Source: Myxacorys almedinensis A
GTDB taxonomy: Bacteria > Cyanobacteriota > Cyanobacteriia > Leptolyngbyales > Leptolyngbyaceae
Direction of reading: 5' to 3'
Assembly (NCBI RefSeq): GCF_010091945.1
Contig: NZ_WVIE01000025.1
Location: forward strand, 1 to 64,000
Length of the DNA stretch: 64,000 bases
This document shows positions 9,153 to 17,724 of this stretch, one piece after another. The notes under the pieces were generated by a model. The model saw nothing but the letters and a program-made list of their open reading frames with translations, was not told the DNA's origin and made no database searches. Within the stretch, counting starts at the first letter, position 1, and each line of letters opens with the position of its first letter. Both the position numbers and the translations under genes were made by a program.

Positions 9153-9713
9153 TTAAAACGATGATCCAGGCTGCATTAGAAACTCAAGCTCTTCGGGGGT
9201 AGAGTGGCGTCCCAAAATGGTATTGCGATGAGGAAAGCGCCCAAATCGCTCAATGATCTCCCGATGCCTCAGCGCATAGTGGTGAGTATTGTTTAATTCG
9301 GGATCATCTTTAAACTGCTCAAATAGCTTCACAGATTGATGCTGACATTCCAGATCTTCAGCATGTTCTAGGGGAAAGTAAAAAAACTGACGCTGCACAG
9401 GCGGGAGTTGCTGATCGAAGTGGTGGGAGATCGCATGACGCGCAACTTCTAGGGCCGCGCGATCGTAGGCAAACGATTCTGGCTGTCCGCGAAATAGATT
9501 GCGGGAAAACTGATCGAGCACAATCACCAGCGCCAGACACCGTTCGGGCATATCTTTCCAGGTTGATAGCCGCCCGGCGGCAGCTTGGCGATGCAGATCA
9601 AGAAATCGCGATCGCACCTGTTCATCAAACGCTGGATCTTTGATAAACCAAACCTTGCGCGGTTTTAATTCGTTGCCAAACCAAAAGTCTAAAACGTCTT
9701 GAACGGCGTCCAT
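9153..9713 (-). CDS. DUF924 family protein
   Basis: A 186-residue member of the DUF924 family, an all-helical TPR-like fold of unknown function. Typical features are VLDFWFG near the start, a DQFSRNLFRG segment, FFYFPLEHAED, and the late HREIIERFGRFPHRN. I chose ATG at 9711-9713 because GAGGAAA lies upstream at good spacing; the 23 extra codons of the open frame are not family-like. It sits 141 bases downstream of apcD on the same strand, with no evidence that they are linked functionally. Confidence 0.88.
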   Translation of the reverse strand: MDAVQDVLDFWFGNELKPRKVWFIKDPAFDEQVRSRFLDLHRQAAAGRLSTWKDMPERCLALVIVLDQFSRNLFRGQPESFAYDRAALEVARHAISHHFDQQLPPVQRQFFYFPLEHAEDLECQHQSVKLFEQFKDDPELNNTHHYALRHREIIERFGRFPHRNTILGRHSTPEELEFLMQPGSSF

Positions 9714-9814
9714 ATAAAAATTTTCCTCGCGAGTCACGGAAGTTCTAACACAAACTCCCGCGACCTGCGAGGAAAACACCAAACCTGTTTAGTTGTTCAG
9801 CAAAATCGAAGCTG

Positions 9815-9862
9815 ATGACCTTGAGTTCATGACCTTGAATCTAGGACACTAAATCTAGGACA
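9815..9862. repeat. Two adjacent 10-bp tandem duplications at the apcD 3' end
   Basis: ATGACCTTGA recurs at 9815 and 9829, and ATCTAGGACA at 9839 and 9853, both with a 14-bp period. The second copy of the latter contains the apcD stop codon (9855-9857). Confidence 0.85.
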
Positions 9863-10340
9863 TTGCTTGAATAATGAAATCGAAGTAAGGAGCCGCTTCA
9901 GACGCATCGGACGGATTGAGCAACCCAGAAGCTGCCTCTTTGAGACAAGCGATCGCTTCTGCCATGCCCGGAACCGGAACGCCCAGCGCGTTATACATTT
10001 CTCGTGCACCAATCACCCCGATTTTCTCGATCGGATCGGTCGTTCCTGACAGCACCCCATAGGTAACGAGGCGCAAATACCAACCGTAATCGCGCAGACA
10101 AAGTGCCCGTTCCCGGTTCCCATAAGCGTTGCCGCCCGGAGAAATGAAATCGGGGCGCTTCTTCCACAGCTTTCTGCTGGCTTCTTCTACAATTTTCTTC
10201 TCATTTTCAGACAAGACGGCAGCAATGCGGGTGCGTTGTGCGCCAGTCGTGAAAAAGTCTTTTATACCACTAAGTTCGCCGCTCGTCGGATAACGAAGTT
10301 CGTCGTCGGCTTGCAAGATGACTTGGCTAACTACGCTCAT
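9855..10340 (-). CDS. apcD: Allophycocyanin alpha-B subunit
   Basis: A 161-residue phycobiliprotein of the phycobilisome core. ApcD is one of the terminal emitters that pass energy to the photosystems, particularly photosystem I. The chromophore-binding cysteine is Cys81 in [16 protein letters not shown]. The N-terminus [20 protein letters not shown] and the end [11 protein letters not shown] match ApcD rather than ApcA. It has its own spacer of 193 bases downstream of cytM. The promoter lies in an AT-rich region around 10345-10450. Confidence 0.96.
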   Translation of the reverse strand: MSVVSQVILQADDELRYPTSGELSGIKDFFTTGAQRTRIAAVLSENEKKIVEEASRKLWKKRPDFISPGGNAYGNRERALCLRDYGWYLRLVTYGVLSGTTDPIEKIGVIGAREMYNALGVPVPGMAEAIACLKEAASGLLNPSDASEAAPYFDFIIQAMS

Positions 10341-10503
10341 ATTTAAATCGCGGTATCTCAGAATTCATCTTGTAGTTTATCTACTTTTGGTCACTTAGCG
10401 AAAGGGGGATTTCTAATTTACCTTGACAAAACGTAATATATAGTCTCAGGTAAAGGCTCAACGAATTCGTGACAGAGGTTCATGGCAAAAATTCATAGCA
10501 ACC

Positions 10504-10525
10504 CTAGTGGTCTGTCAAGATTGAA
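10504..10525 (+). mobile_element. Solo left end of a family A MITE
   Basis: CTAGTGGTCTGTCAAGATTG followed by AA is identical to the left end of the elements at 6777 and 7470, but no matching right end follows. It ends eight bases before the cytM stop codon, so it is a truncated relic or part of a deletion junction. Confidence 0.6.
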
Positions 10526-10533
10526 CTGACGTT

Positions 10534-10944
10534 CTATAGGCTTTCTAGATAGCCTAATAAATCTGCCATCTCTTTTTGGCTAGGCTGAAACTTGGGCATT
10601 GGAGGCGTTTGCCCACTAATCACCTGCTCGATCAATCGCGCCCGAGACTTGCGGGCAGATACCCCTTTCAAGCTAGGACCTACGTTACCATCTGCCATAA
10701 TGCCGTGACAGCCTGAGCAGTTGATCTGAAAAATGGCATGACCTTGAACCGCATCCCCCTGAAGCGCCAACACCTCTTGAATGTAGGGAACAGGCTTGCG
10801 GATCTGGTACACGGCAAGAACTCCCAACACAACTGAGATGGCAACCACTAGCGCGATCGCAACCAATTTCTGAAAAGAAACGTTAGGTTTGGCAAGTTGC
10901 TCATTCAAAGGGTATGACTCAGCCAAATTTGTAAAGATATTCAC
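10534..10944 (-). CDS. cytM: Membrane-anchored c-type cytochrome CytM
   Basis: A 136-residue class I cytochrome c. One N-terminal membrane anchor (AIALVVAISVVLGVLAVYQI, residues 31-50) is followed by a single haem domain with CSGCH (about residues 76-80) and the axial Met in PPMPKFQP. It also matches CytM at QGHAIFQINCSGCHG and MADLLGYLESL. CytM acts in the thylakoid or plasma membrane and restrains respiration or heterotrophic metabolism in the light. It is longer than the Synechocystis protein by about 30 residues at the cytoplasmic N-terminus. It faces petG divergently across 186 bases. Confidence 0.92.
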   Translation of the reverse strand: MNIFTNLAESYPLNEQLAKPNVSFQKLVAIALVVAISVVLGVLAVYQIRKPVPYIQEVLALQGDAVQGHAIFQINCSGCHGIMADGNVGPSLKGVSARKSRARLIEQVISGQTPPMPKFQPSQKEMADLLGYLESL

Positions 10945-11130
10945 TCATTTACTAAACAGACTTTAACAAATTTTGGCAACCCTTGCCCTCGAAAATTAAA
11001 AACCCTCTGGCGCAAGAAAAGCGCAGTCGGGTGGATTTGTTGCACCGATTGACCACGAGACCAATTAGGATGGAAAATAAGAGCGATCGCACGAATGTTT
11101 CAGAACCTTAAAAAACTGAGGAGATTATTC

Positions 11131-11244
11131 ATGATTGAGCCGATTTTGCTTGGCATCGTGTTGGGGCTCGTTCCTGTGACGCTAGCAGGCTTGTTTGTCG
11201 CGGCTTACACTCAATATCGGCGCGGCAATCAGTTGAACCTGTAG
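11131..11244 (+). CDS. petG: Cytochrome b6f subunit PetG
   Basis: The 37-residue PetG (subunit V), a single-helix subunit needed for assembly and stability of the cytochrome b6f complex. It begins [20 protein letters not shown] and ends with a positively charged stroma-facing tail (YRRGNQLNL). It has the invariant family length. A strong Shine-Dalgarno sequence, GAGGAG, precedes the ATG. It is transcribed alone, divergent from cytM, and followed by a tandem duplication and an intrinsic terminator. Confidence 0.97.
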   Translation: MIEPILLGIVLGLVPVTLAGLFVAAYTQYRRGNQLNL

Positions 11245-11264
11245 TTTGAATGCATAGGCTGCCA

Positions 11265-11292
11265 TTGAGTCTACAAACTTGAGTCTACAAAC
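11265..11292. repeat. Tandem duplication, 14 bp x 2
   Basis: The unit TTGAGTCTACAAAC is repeated with no gap (11265-11278 and 11279-11292) between petG and its terminator. Confidence 0.88.
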
Positions 11293-11304
11293 TGGCGTCA
11301 TCAT

Positions 11305-11343
11305 AAAAAGCCGCTTTGAGCTAAAAGTTGAGGCGGCTTTTTG
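11305..11343 (+). terminator. Intrinsic terminator after petG
   Basis: Stem AAAAAGCCGC / GCGGCTTTTT around an 18-20 base loop (about 11305-11314 with 11333-11343), closed by a run of T on the + strand, 60 bases after the petG stop. The flanking A/T tracts also make it usable in the other direction. Confidence 0.8.
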
Positions 11344-11371
11344 CTGACCAATTTTTGAACGGGTGGTGATC

Positions 11372-11389
11372 TTGTCATACAAATGACAA
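11372..11389. promoter_or_regulatory. Palindrome, possible operator upstream of DUF1361 gene
   Basis: Perfect inverted repeat TTGTCAT-ACAA-ATGACAA, 120 bases before the DUF1361 start. There is no T-run after it, so it is not a terminator. A similar TGTCAT...ATGACA palindrome with a different spacer is at 52003-52020. A role as a protein-binding site is inferred from symmetry only. Confidence 0.35.
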
Positions 11390-11507
11390 ACCTAGAGAGT
11401 AAGCTATGCCAAGAAAAGCACTTCGATTCTTTGTAACGTCGTGACTTTGAGCATAAAGCGTGCGTTGAACCGCGTATTGTCCATCGTGCCTCATTTCTTT
11501 AGTTTCT

Positions 11508-12194
11508 ATGATCACAACTTTTCTTTCTCAAGCTTGGTACGTTCTACTCCATAGCGCTCCATGGATGGGCTGGAATCTTTTCCTGGCGGTTGTCCCCCTC
11601 ATCTTGAGCGTGCTTTTATTCAGGCAAACACAGTTTCGTGCATCTACCTTGACCCTTCCTCCGATCGGGCTTCAGACGCGCCATCGTTCGCTGTTGTGGT
11701 GGCTAGGGGTGGTGGTCTTTGTTGCCTTTTTGCCAAATGCCCCCTATATCTTGACCGACATTATTCACTTTATTACTAACGTTCAGGCGGCAGATTCAGT
11801 GTGGTTTGTGACGCTCTTCCTGATTCCGTTGTACGTCCTTTTCATCGCTGCCGGATTTGAAGCTTACGTTTTGTCGCTGATCAACCTGGGCGCTTACCTC
11901 AATCAGAGGGGACTTGCTCGGTGGATTTTGCTGTTTGAAATGGTGCTCCATGCGCTGAGTGCGATCGGGATTTACCTCGGACGTTTTTTGCGCTACAACA
12001 GTTGGGATTTGGTGACGCGCTTGGATGAGATTTTAAGGGTGATAGTAGATGACCTGTTGGGCAGTCGCCCCATCTTGGTGATGCTGCTGATCTTTCTGAT
12101 TGTGGCAGGGCTATATGCATTAGTTAAGCCGCTTCATCTTGCGGTTTTCCGCCATCCGCGATCGCGGGTAGCTCGTCACTATGCGATCGATTAA
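11508..12194 (+). CDS. DUF1361 integral membrane protein
   Basis: A 228-residue membrane protein of the DUF1361 family (function unknown). Family signatures are FLPNAPYILTDIIHF (residues 74-88) and GRFLRYNSWDL (about 158-168). Roughly six hydrophobic segments are visible. The ATG follows a T-rich stretch without a clear Shine-Dalgarno sequence. It is separated by 80 bases from the following exported-protein gene, possibly as one operon. Confidence 0.87.
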   Translation: MITTFLSQAWYVLLHSAPWMGWNLFLAVVPLILSVLLFRQTQFRASTLTLPPIGLQTRHRSLLWWLGVVVFVAFLPNAPYILTDIIHFITNVQAADSVWFVTLFLIPLYVLFIAAGFEAYVLSLINLGAYLNQRGLARWILLFEMVLHALSAIGIYLGRFLRYNSWDLVTRLDEILRVIVDDLLGSRPILVMLLIFLIVAGLYALVKPLHLAVFRHPRSRVARHYAID

Positions 12195-12274
12195 TTTCTG
12201 TAATTCTTTTCTGGATTGTAATTAACGGCAGTTGTAGCTTTTCAAGTAATCAACTCGCCGTTTTTTGTTGGACG

Positions 12275-13111
12275 ATGAACACCCTTCATTTTGCAATTTC
12301 TAACGTTATTTTAAGTCTTGGTCTACTTAGCGCCTTGGGGTTGCCAGGTCAGGCGCTTGAAACTGTCAAAACGGCTCAGCAAGGTAGCGTTCGGGCTGAA
12401 CTCTCTTATCAAAAACCTGAGAAAGATTTTCTTCAATACAGCAAGATTCGATTAAAAATTAGCCGATCAGGGCAAACTGTTTTCGACCAACCCTCTAAGG
12501 CAGACGAGTATGATCGACCGTGGATTGATATTACGGATGGGTCAACAGAGTTTGCAGAATCTGGTTTCAAGGTGCAAGATTTGGATGGAGATCAAGAGCC
12601 TGAGATCATCACCGATTTCTTCACGGGCGGCGCGCACTGTTGCACCTATTCTTTGATTTATCGGTATGATGCGGCGAAGAAAACCTATGTCCAAACAGAC
12701 CATTTTTGGGGTGATGTGGGCTATCGGCTGCAAGATGTTGATGGCAATGGAACGATTGAATTTAGAAGTGCCAATCCTGGCTTTGCCTATGCGTTTGCTA
12801 GTTTTGCTGGCTCGGCATTTCCGATTCAAATCTGGCGCTACGATCGCGGCAACATGATTGATGAAACCCGTCGCTATCCGAAACAAGTTTACGCAGATGC
12901 GTATCAGAAATGGCAATTTTATGTAAATGCTGGAGAAGAAGACGGTGAAGTGAAAGGGCTATTAGCCGCGTACATGGCTGACAAATACTTATTGAATCAG
13001 CAAGAAGATGGCTGGAAACGACTACGAGCCACTTACAAGGGTCGCGATCGCAACCAGTTTTTCACCGAGCTAAGCGCCTTTTTGAGAGAGACAGGCTACG
13101 TCGTTAAATAA
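12275..13111 (+). CDS. Exported protein with acidic Ca-loop-like repeats
   Basis: A 278-residue protein with a Sec-type signal (hydrophobic residues 8-26, likely cut after GQA). The mature part has two acidic loops, DLDGDQEPEI and DVDGNGTIEF, which look like the calcium-binding loops of FG-GAP/dockerin-type repeats, and an HCCTY pair of cysteines. It is probably periplasmic. I do not know its function. The stop codon lies in the first copy of an 11-bp duplication, so the last residues may have drifted. It follows the DUF1361 gene by 80 bases. Confidence 0.75.
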   Translation: MNTLHFAISNVILSLGLLSALGLPGQALETVKTAQQGSVRAELSYQKPEKDFLQYSKIRLKISRSGQTVFDQPSKADEYDRPWIDITDGSTEFAESGFKVQDLDGDQEPEIITDFFTGGAHCCTYSLIYRYDAAKKTYVQTDHFWGDVGYRLQDVDGNGTIEFRSANPGFAYAFASFAGSAFPIQIWRYDRGNMIDETRRYPKQVYADAYQKWQFYVNAGEEDGEVKGLLAAYMADKYLLNQQEDGWKRLRATYKGRDRNQFFTELSAFLRETGYVVK

Positions 13112-13126
13112 CCGCCGTTAAATAAC
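13102..13126. repeat. Tandem duplication, 11 bp x 2, on a stop codon
   Basis: CGTTAAATAAC occurs at 13102-13112 and 13116-13126. The first copy contains the TAA stop of the upstream gene. Confidence 0.85.
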
Positions 13127-13150
13127 ACCTGCTGCGTTGCAAAAACAACG

Positions 13151-15646
13151 CTATTTCTGCAACGCAGTTCGAGCATGGTTTAGGAGGAGCCGATGCTCGG
13201 CGCGAGCGATCGCAGCATAGGTTTCTTCTACAGTATCCACAGTGGCGGTAATAGACGTGACACCCCATTCAACCAACCGATCAATAAAATCAGTGTGAGT
13301 CGGAATGTGCCCACAAATAGAGCAGGGAATCGCGAGCGCCTGAGCCGCGTGGATGAGTTGCGCGATCGCAGCCATAACCGCCGGATGAGACTCGTTTAAG
13401 GTGGCTCCGAGCAGCCCTTGATCGCGATCTGCGCCTAACATCAGTTGGGTCAAATCGTTGGTGCCAATGCAAATTCCTTGCACCCCTGCTGCCACAAACT
13501 CTGGCAACAAAAAAAGCGCTGAGGGCACTTCTGCCATGATCCATAGCTGAAACTGAGGCTGATGCAGCAGCCCGGCTTGGTTAACCCGCGCTCGACAGAA
13601 GGTAAATTCTTCTACGGTTCGTACGAAGGGCAACACGAGTCTCAAATTAGAGAAGCCGCCTGCGATCGCGTGTCTGAGGGCATCGAGTTCGAGGTCAAAC
13701 AGGGTCGGATCTAGGACATAACTAAAGGTGCCGCGTCGTCCCAACATTGGGTTGGGTTCTGCGACGGATTGGGAACCCTGAAGCGATTGAAACTCATGCG
13801 ATCGCAAATCCAAACTGCGATAAAACACAGGACGAGGGAAAAATGCCCCAGCAACGGTCTGAATTTGTTCGATCAGGCGCTGCGTTAATTCCGGTTGTCG
13901 GTTCTGTTCGATCCAGTGTTGAGGATGCTGTTGCTCTAAGATTGACACCATCATTAACTCTGATCTCAAAAGCCCAACTCCGTCTACTGGAAGGTGCCCA
14001 ACCCGATCGAGCAGATCAGGCTGACTCAGCGCCACCATCAGTTGAGTTGCGATCGCAGGATTTCCATGAGCCGCAAAACCAGAACTAACACGCTTATTTA
14101 CTGTATTTTTTGCGTTTACATTTCTTACTTCTTCGCTTTTCACTACTGTATTTAATTCTGTGTTTACTCCCATATTTGTCTCTGTATTCACTTTTGTATT
14201 CACCTCATACACTTTTCCCTCATCTCCATCCACGACGATCCAATCTCCCGTCCGAATCTGCTGTGTCGCTTTCCCCACGCCCACAATTGCTGGAATGCCA
14301 AGTTCTCTCGCGACAATGGCGCTATGGCTAGTCATGCCTCCTTGTTCCGCCACGATCGCGGCGGCTTGCTGCATCAAGGGCAACCAGGCAGGCAAAATTT
14401 CTGAGGCAACCACCACGGTTTCCGGCGGCAGCCTAAGCGGCAGATCCTGCTCTGTAATCACTTCGGCTCGCGCGATCGCTCGTCCTCCTGACACGCCAAT
14501 TCCAACCATCATCACAGCGTGAGAGGCGTCTTGCTCTAACGCTACCGGAGCAGGCTCAAGGTGCCGATAATTTGCTTGGGTGACGTAGAGATTGTCTTGA
14601 TATAACTGCCATTCCAGCGCGATTGGGGCAGGGCACACCTTGATAGAATCTGCCCCATTAAAATCAGATTGCAATTGCTGGGTCAGCGTTAGAAACCGCT
14701 GTAACACGGTGGGAGCAAGCACCAGCGGCTGGGGGTCATTCCAGGCTGTGCGCTCTAGCGGCGATGCCTCAACGTCACCAATCTGATAAACGATCGTTTG
14801 ATTTCCTGCATCTTTAGAAGACACCTCCTCACCCCGCCAATCGATCTGATAGACCGAAGGCAACACCTCCCCCCGCTCGATCGCCATTGGCAATCCATAG
14901 GTCGCCAAGATTTCCCAATCGGTTGAATTGGTTTGCAGATAGCCAGATGCATCCGCAGAGCCGATCGGTTGCGCGATCGCAGCCAAATATAAATCTTGAA
15001 ACGACACCTTGGCTCGTTGCAGATAGACCAAATTTCGCGCTCGAAAAAGCTCTGTCCATAATCTTTTCAAGCCATTGGCAACCTCATCTGCCGTCTTCCA
15101 GCATACCTGCGGTTCGATCAGGCTTGTCAAACCCGACAGAGACACCGAGGAGGCTGCCCCTGCCGACTTTAAGGCAAAGGATGGGCGAAGAATCATCGCT
15201 GGCGATTTTGCAGGATCGCCATCCCCAGATTTGCCATCGATCGGAGGCAGCATGTTGAGGCACGACCCTAACTCAGTGATCCAGGAGGGCGATAGAGGCG
15301 TATCGTGAATCAGTTGACGAATTTGCCGAGCGATCGCTTGCAATTGTTGGGCATTTTCGACGTTTAGCCGCAACGAGGCATCGGCTAAATCTGCAAAAAA
15401 GGGTTCTCTCTGGTGAATCGTAGCAAGAAATTCTCGCAGAATCCGTGCCGAAATCACAACCGTTGGTATCACTGCATAGCCTTTACGCACCAGTTGATCG
15501 AGGTGAAGGGCTTGCTCTCCGACCCACACATATTGCTCTGAATCAATCTGATTTAACCAGTAAAAATTATCCACAGTGATAGAAGCAGCATAAACGATTC
15601 GCTGACGCTTGCAACGCAATTGCAGCCTCGTCTGATTGTAAAACAC
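13151..15646 (-). CDS. PEP synthase-like PEP-utilising enzyme
   Basis: An 831-residue protein with the architecture of phosphoenolpyruvate synthase: an N-terminal nucleotide-binding region, the mobile phosphohistidine domain (GGMTSHSAIVARELGIPAIVG, His about 441) and a C-terminal PEP-binding barrel (DGVGLLRSE, GICIGTNDLTQL, and SICGHIPTH with the catalytic Cys about 777). The canonical CGQ is CGH here. The N-terminal ATP-grasp part is divergent, so ATP-dependent PEP synthesis from pyruvate is uncertain. A low-complexity Asn/Thr/Val insert (about 482-523) lies right after the phosphohistidine domain. The start is uncertain: GTG at 15646, or GTG at 15574 giving VDNFYWLNQI, which resembles the usual N-terminus of this group. 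Confidence 0.85.
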   Translation of the reverse strand: MFYNQTRLQLRCKRQRIVYAASITVDNFYWLNQIDSEQYVWVGEQALHLDQLVRKGYAVIPTVVISARILREFLATIHQREPFFADLADASLRLNVENAQQLQAIARQIRQLIHDTPLSPSWITELGSCLNMLPPIDGKSGDGDPAKSPAMILRPSFALKSAGAASSVSLSGLTSLIEPQVCWKTADEVANGLKRLWTELFRARNLVYLQRAKVSFQDLYLAAIAQPIGSADASGYLQTNSTDWEILATYGLPMAIERGEVLPSVYQIDWRGEEVSSKDAGNQTIVYQIGDVEASPLERTAWNDPQPLVLAPTVLQRFLTLTQQLQSDFNGADSIKVCPAPIALEWQLYQDNLYVTQANYRHLEPAPVALEQDASHAVMMVGIGVSGGRAIARAEVITEQDLPLRLPPETVVVASEILPAWLPLMQQAAAIVAEQGGMTSHSAIVARELGIPAIVGVGKATQQIRTGDWIVVDGDEGKVYEVNTKVNTETNMGVNTELNTVVKSEEVRNVNAKNTVNKRVSSGFAAHGNPAIATQLMVALSQPDLLDRVGHLPVDGVGLLRSELMMVSILEQQHPQHWIEQNRQPELTQRLIEQIQTVAGAFFPRPVFYRSLDLRSHEFQSLQGSQSVAEPNPMLGRRGTFSYVLDPTLFDLELDALRHAIAGGFSNLRLVLPFVRTVEEFTFCRARVNQAGLLHQPQFQLWIMAEVPSALFLLPEFVAAGVQGICIGTNDLTQLMLGADRDQGLLGATLNESHPAVMAAIAQLIHAAQALAIPCSICGHIPTHTDFIDRLVEWGVTSITATVDTVEETYAAIARAEHRLLLNHARTALQK

Positions 15647-15753
15647 CGTTTTTAGAGAGCAGGAATTGATCAGAATTTATGCATGATCAGAAAAAATAGG
15701 GGTCTAGGACAAAGTGGCGGGAGGGCATTCTGAAAGGATGATGTTCTTTCTCA

Positions 15754-15902
15754 TACCAAATTAATCTGTAAATGCTACAGATGTGCGACCTCCCCCAACC
15801 CCTCCTTAGTTAAGGAGGGGAGCCGGAAAGTCCCTCCTGGTCAAGGGGGATGCCGTAGGCAGGGGGGTCGAGGATCTGTCGCAGTAAAAGATCAATTTGG
15901 TA
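15754..15902 (+). mobile_element. MITE-like element, family B, copy 2
   Basis: A 149-bp element with perfect terminal inverted repeats TACCAAATT / AATTTGGTA, the same length as the nested copy at 7542-7690 and closely similar inside. It includes the palindrome CCCCTCCTTAGTTAAGGAGG. The flanking triplets TCA and TCG are only a weak match to a target duplication. It ends 26 bases before the comF start, so it forms most of that gene's upstream region. Confidence 0.78.
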
Positions 15903-15928
15903 TCGCCAACCGATCGCTAACCAAGCCC

Positions 15929-16609
15929 ATGCGTCTAGATTCTGTTTTCCATCTCTTTCTCAAGTCTGCCTGCCCCCTCTGCCAGCGCCCAACCGCTACA
16001 GAATTTTGTCTCGGTTGCCAGAAAGAGCTTGAGCAGCAACAGTTTTGTGACCCAGCACAGTTTTGGCAAGAGCAGCCCAGCGTGTTTGCGTGGGGTGACT
16101 ATGGCGGCGCGTTGAAACGGGCGATCGCGCAATTTAAATACTGCGATCGCGCGGATCTTGCTCGTCCCTTGGGTCGGCAGGTGGCTCAAGCATGGCTGGC
16201 TGCCCCAGTTCGCCGAGACCTTGCAAAACCGACTATCGTTCCCATTCCGCTTCACGTCGGCAAACATCAGCAGCGCGGCTACAACCAGGCTGAACTACTA
16301 GCCCAGGAATTTTGTCATCTGACCGGATGCCGACTGCAACCCAATGGCTTGCAGCGCGCTCAAGCGACCGAGGCGCTATTTCAGCTATCTGCTGCTCAAC
16401 GCGAACAAACGCTAAAACACGCTTTTATTCTCGGTAAAGATTTTCAGCGACGCCTTCCAACTGCTCCGGTGCTGCTTTTGGATGATATTTACACATCGGG
16501 CGCAACGGTTCGATCAGCAATGCAAACGCTGAGACGGCATGGAGTTAGAGTAAAGGGTGTCATTGTGTTAGCAAAAGCAATGCCATGGAAAACAAAAGAA
16601 CGCCAATGA
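15929..16609 (+). CDS. comF: ComF-family phosphoribosyltransferase-like protein
   Basis: A 226-residue ComF protein, which in naturally competent bacteria helps DNA uptake; ComF is needed for transformation in cyanobacteria that are competent. The N-terminal zinc finger is visible (CPLC near residues 15-18 and CLGC near 27-30). The C-terminal phosphoribosyltransferase domain has the PRPP motif VLLLDDIYTSGAT and the family's VPIPLH and QRGYNQAELLA. The upstream region is largely a MITE-like element, so the promoter is either inside the element or in the 26 bases between. Confidence 0.9.
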   Translation: MRLDSVFHLFLKSACPLCQRPTATEFCLGCQKELEQQQFCDPAQFWQEQPSVFAWGDYGGALKRAIAQFKYCDRADLARPLGRQVAQAWLAAPVRRDLAKPTIVPIPLHVGKHQQRGYNQAELLAQEFCHLTGCRLQPNGLQRAQATEALFQLSAAQREQTLKHAFILGKDFQRRLPTAPVLLLDDIYTSGATVRSAMQTLRRHGVRVKGVIVLAKAMPWKTKERQ

Positions 16610-16731
16610 TTGCGTTAAACCAGAAACAATGCAACAAACTAATAACAATTCAACCCGAATCCCCTGAGAATTACTGATAATAGCAATGATCCCGTTAATC
16701 GGGTTTGTTACTTTTGCGATCGGAGCCATTC

Positions 16732-17652
16732 ATGACCCCTTTTCCTCAACCCATATCTGAACAGGTCGTTTTAATTACCGGCGCATCTGCTGGCATTGGC
16801 GCAGCCTTGGCTCAAGCGTTAGCCCATCGGTGGACAGGGATTCGACTGGTCTTAGCAGCGCGCAACCAAGATAAATTAACCCGCGTTGCCGACCTGTGCA
16901 GCAAAGCCGGAGCCGACGTGATCACCGTGCCCACGGATATGTCTGATGTGGCACAAGTCCAAGCGTTGGCACAAGCTGCGATCGCAACGTTCGGACGAGT
17001 CGATGTGTTGGTTAACAACGCAGGCTATGGGCAAATGGGTCCCATCGAGTTGATTCCACCGTCTGCCGTGCAGCGACAGTTTCAGGTCAATGTGTTAGGA
17101 ACGATCGCCTTGATTCAAGCCCTCACTCCCGTGATGCGAAACCAAGGCGGGGGAAAGATTATTAATATTAGCTCGATCGCGGGACGCATTGCGTTTCCCT
17201 TGGGTGGGTTATACAGCGCTTCTAAGTTTGCCCTAGAAGCCCTCAGCGATACATTGCGCCGTGAGTTAGACCCGTTTAACATTCGAGTTAGCATCATAGA
17301 GCCAGGACCGGTCAGTACCGAATTTTTCGAGGTGGTAAATCGGGAAGTCGATTATGCTATTCCTGATGGCGGTGCCAATTCTCCCTATCGTGCGGCCTTC
17401 GAGAACCTTGAGAACCTTGATCAGTTAACGCGCCGCCAAGCCTGGACGTCTGAACAGGTGGCCAGTGTGATTGTAAAAGCCATTGGCGCAACCTATCCCC
17501 GCTCTCGCTATGTAGCAGCCACCGCCGGAGATTTTTTAGTGTTTATGATGACCAAACTGTTGCCTACTCGACTGGTGGATCTGTTTTGGCAAAAGTTTTA
17601 TGGCATTGATTTAGTGGCTAAAGACTGGAACAATCAGCGTAAAGCCGGTTAA
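16732..17652 (+). CDS. Short-chain dehydrogenase/reductase
   Basis: A 306-residue classical SDR oxidoreductase. The NAD(P)-binding TGASAGIGAAL, the NNAGYG motif and the catalytic Ser and YSASK (Tyr/Lys) are all present. The chosen ATG gives MTPFPQP and is preceded by GGAG; the TTG 27 bases upstream is unlikely. An in-frame 9-bp duplication gives ENLENL near residue 227. The C-terminal hydrophobic segment suggests membrane association. Substrate unknown. It is followed after 72 bases by sucC. Confidence 0.9.
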   Translation: MTPFPQPISEQVVLITGASAGIGAALAQALAHRWTGIRLVLAARNQDKLTRVADLCSKAGADVITVPTDMSDVAQVQALAQAAIATFGRVDVLVNNAGYGQMGPIELIPPSAVQRQFQVNVLGTIALIQALTPVMRNQGGGKIINISSIAGRIAFPLGGLYSASKFALEALSDTLRRELDPFNIRVSIIEPGPVSTEFFEVVNREVDYAIPDGGANSPYRAAFENLENLDQLTRRQAWTSEQVASVIVKAIGATYPRSRYVAATAGDFLVFMMTKLLPTRLVDLFWQKFYGIDLVAKDWNNQRKAG

Positions 17653-17670
17653 GTTCAAGATTAAGTTCAA
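17649..17670. repeat. Tandem duplication across the SDR stop codon
   Basis: TTAAGTTCAA occurs at 17649-17658 and 17661-17670 (12-bp period). The first copy includes the TAA stop at 17650-17652. Confidence 0.85.
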
Positions 17671-17724
17671 AAAGTTGGGGCAACTGCCGTTTAGACCTGA
17701 TCACCAAACTTAGAGCAGCCTGTG

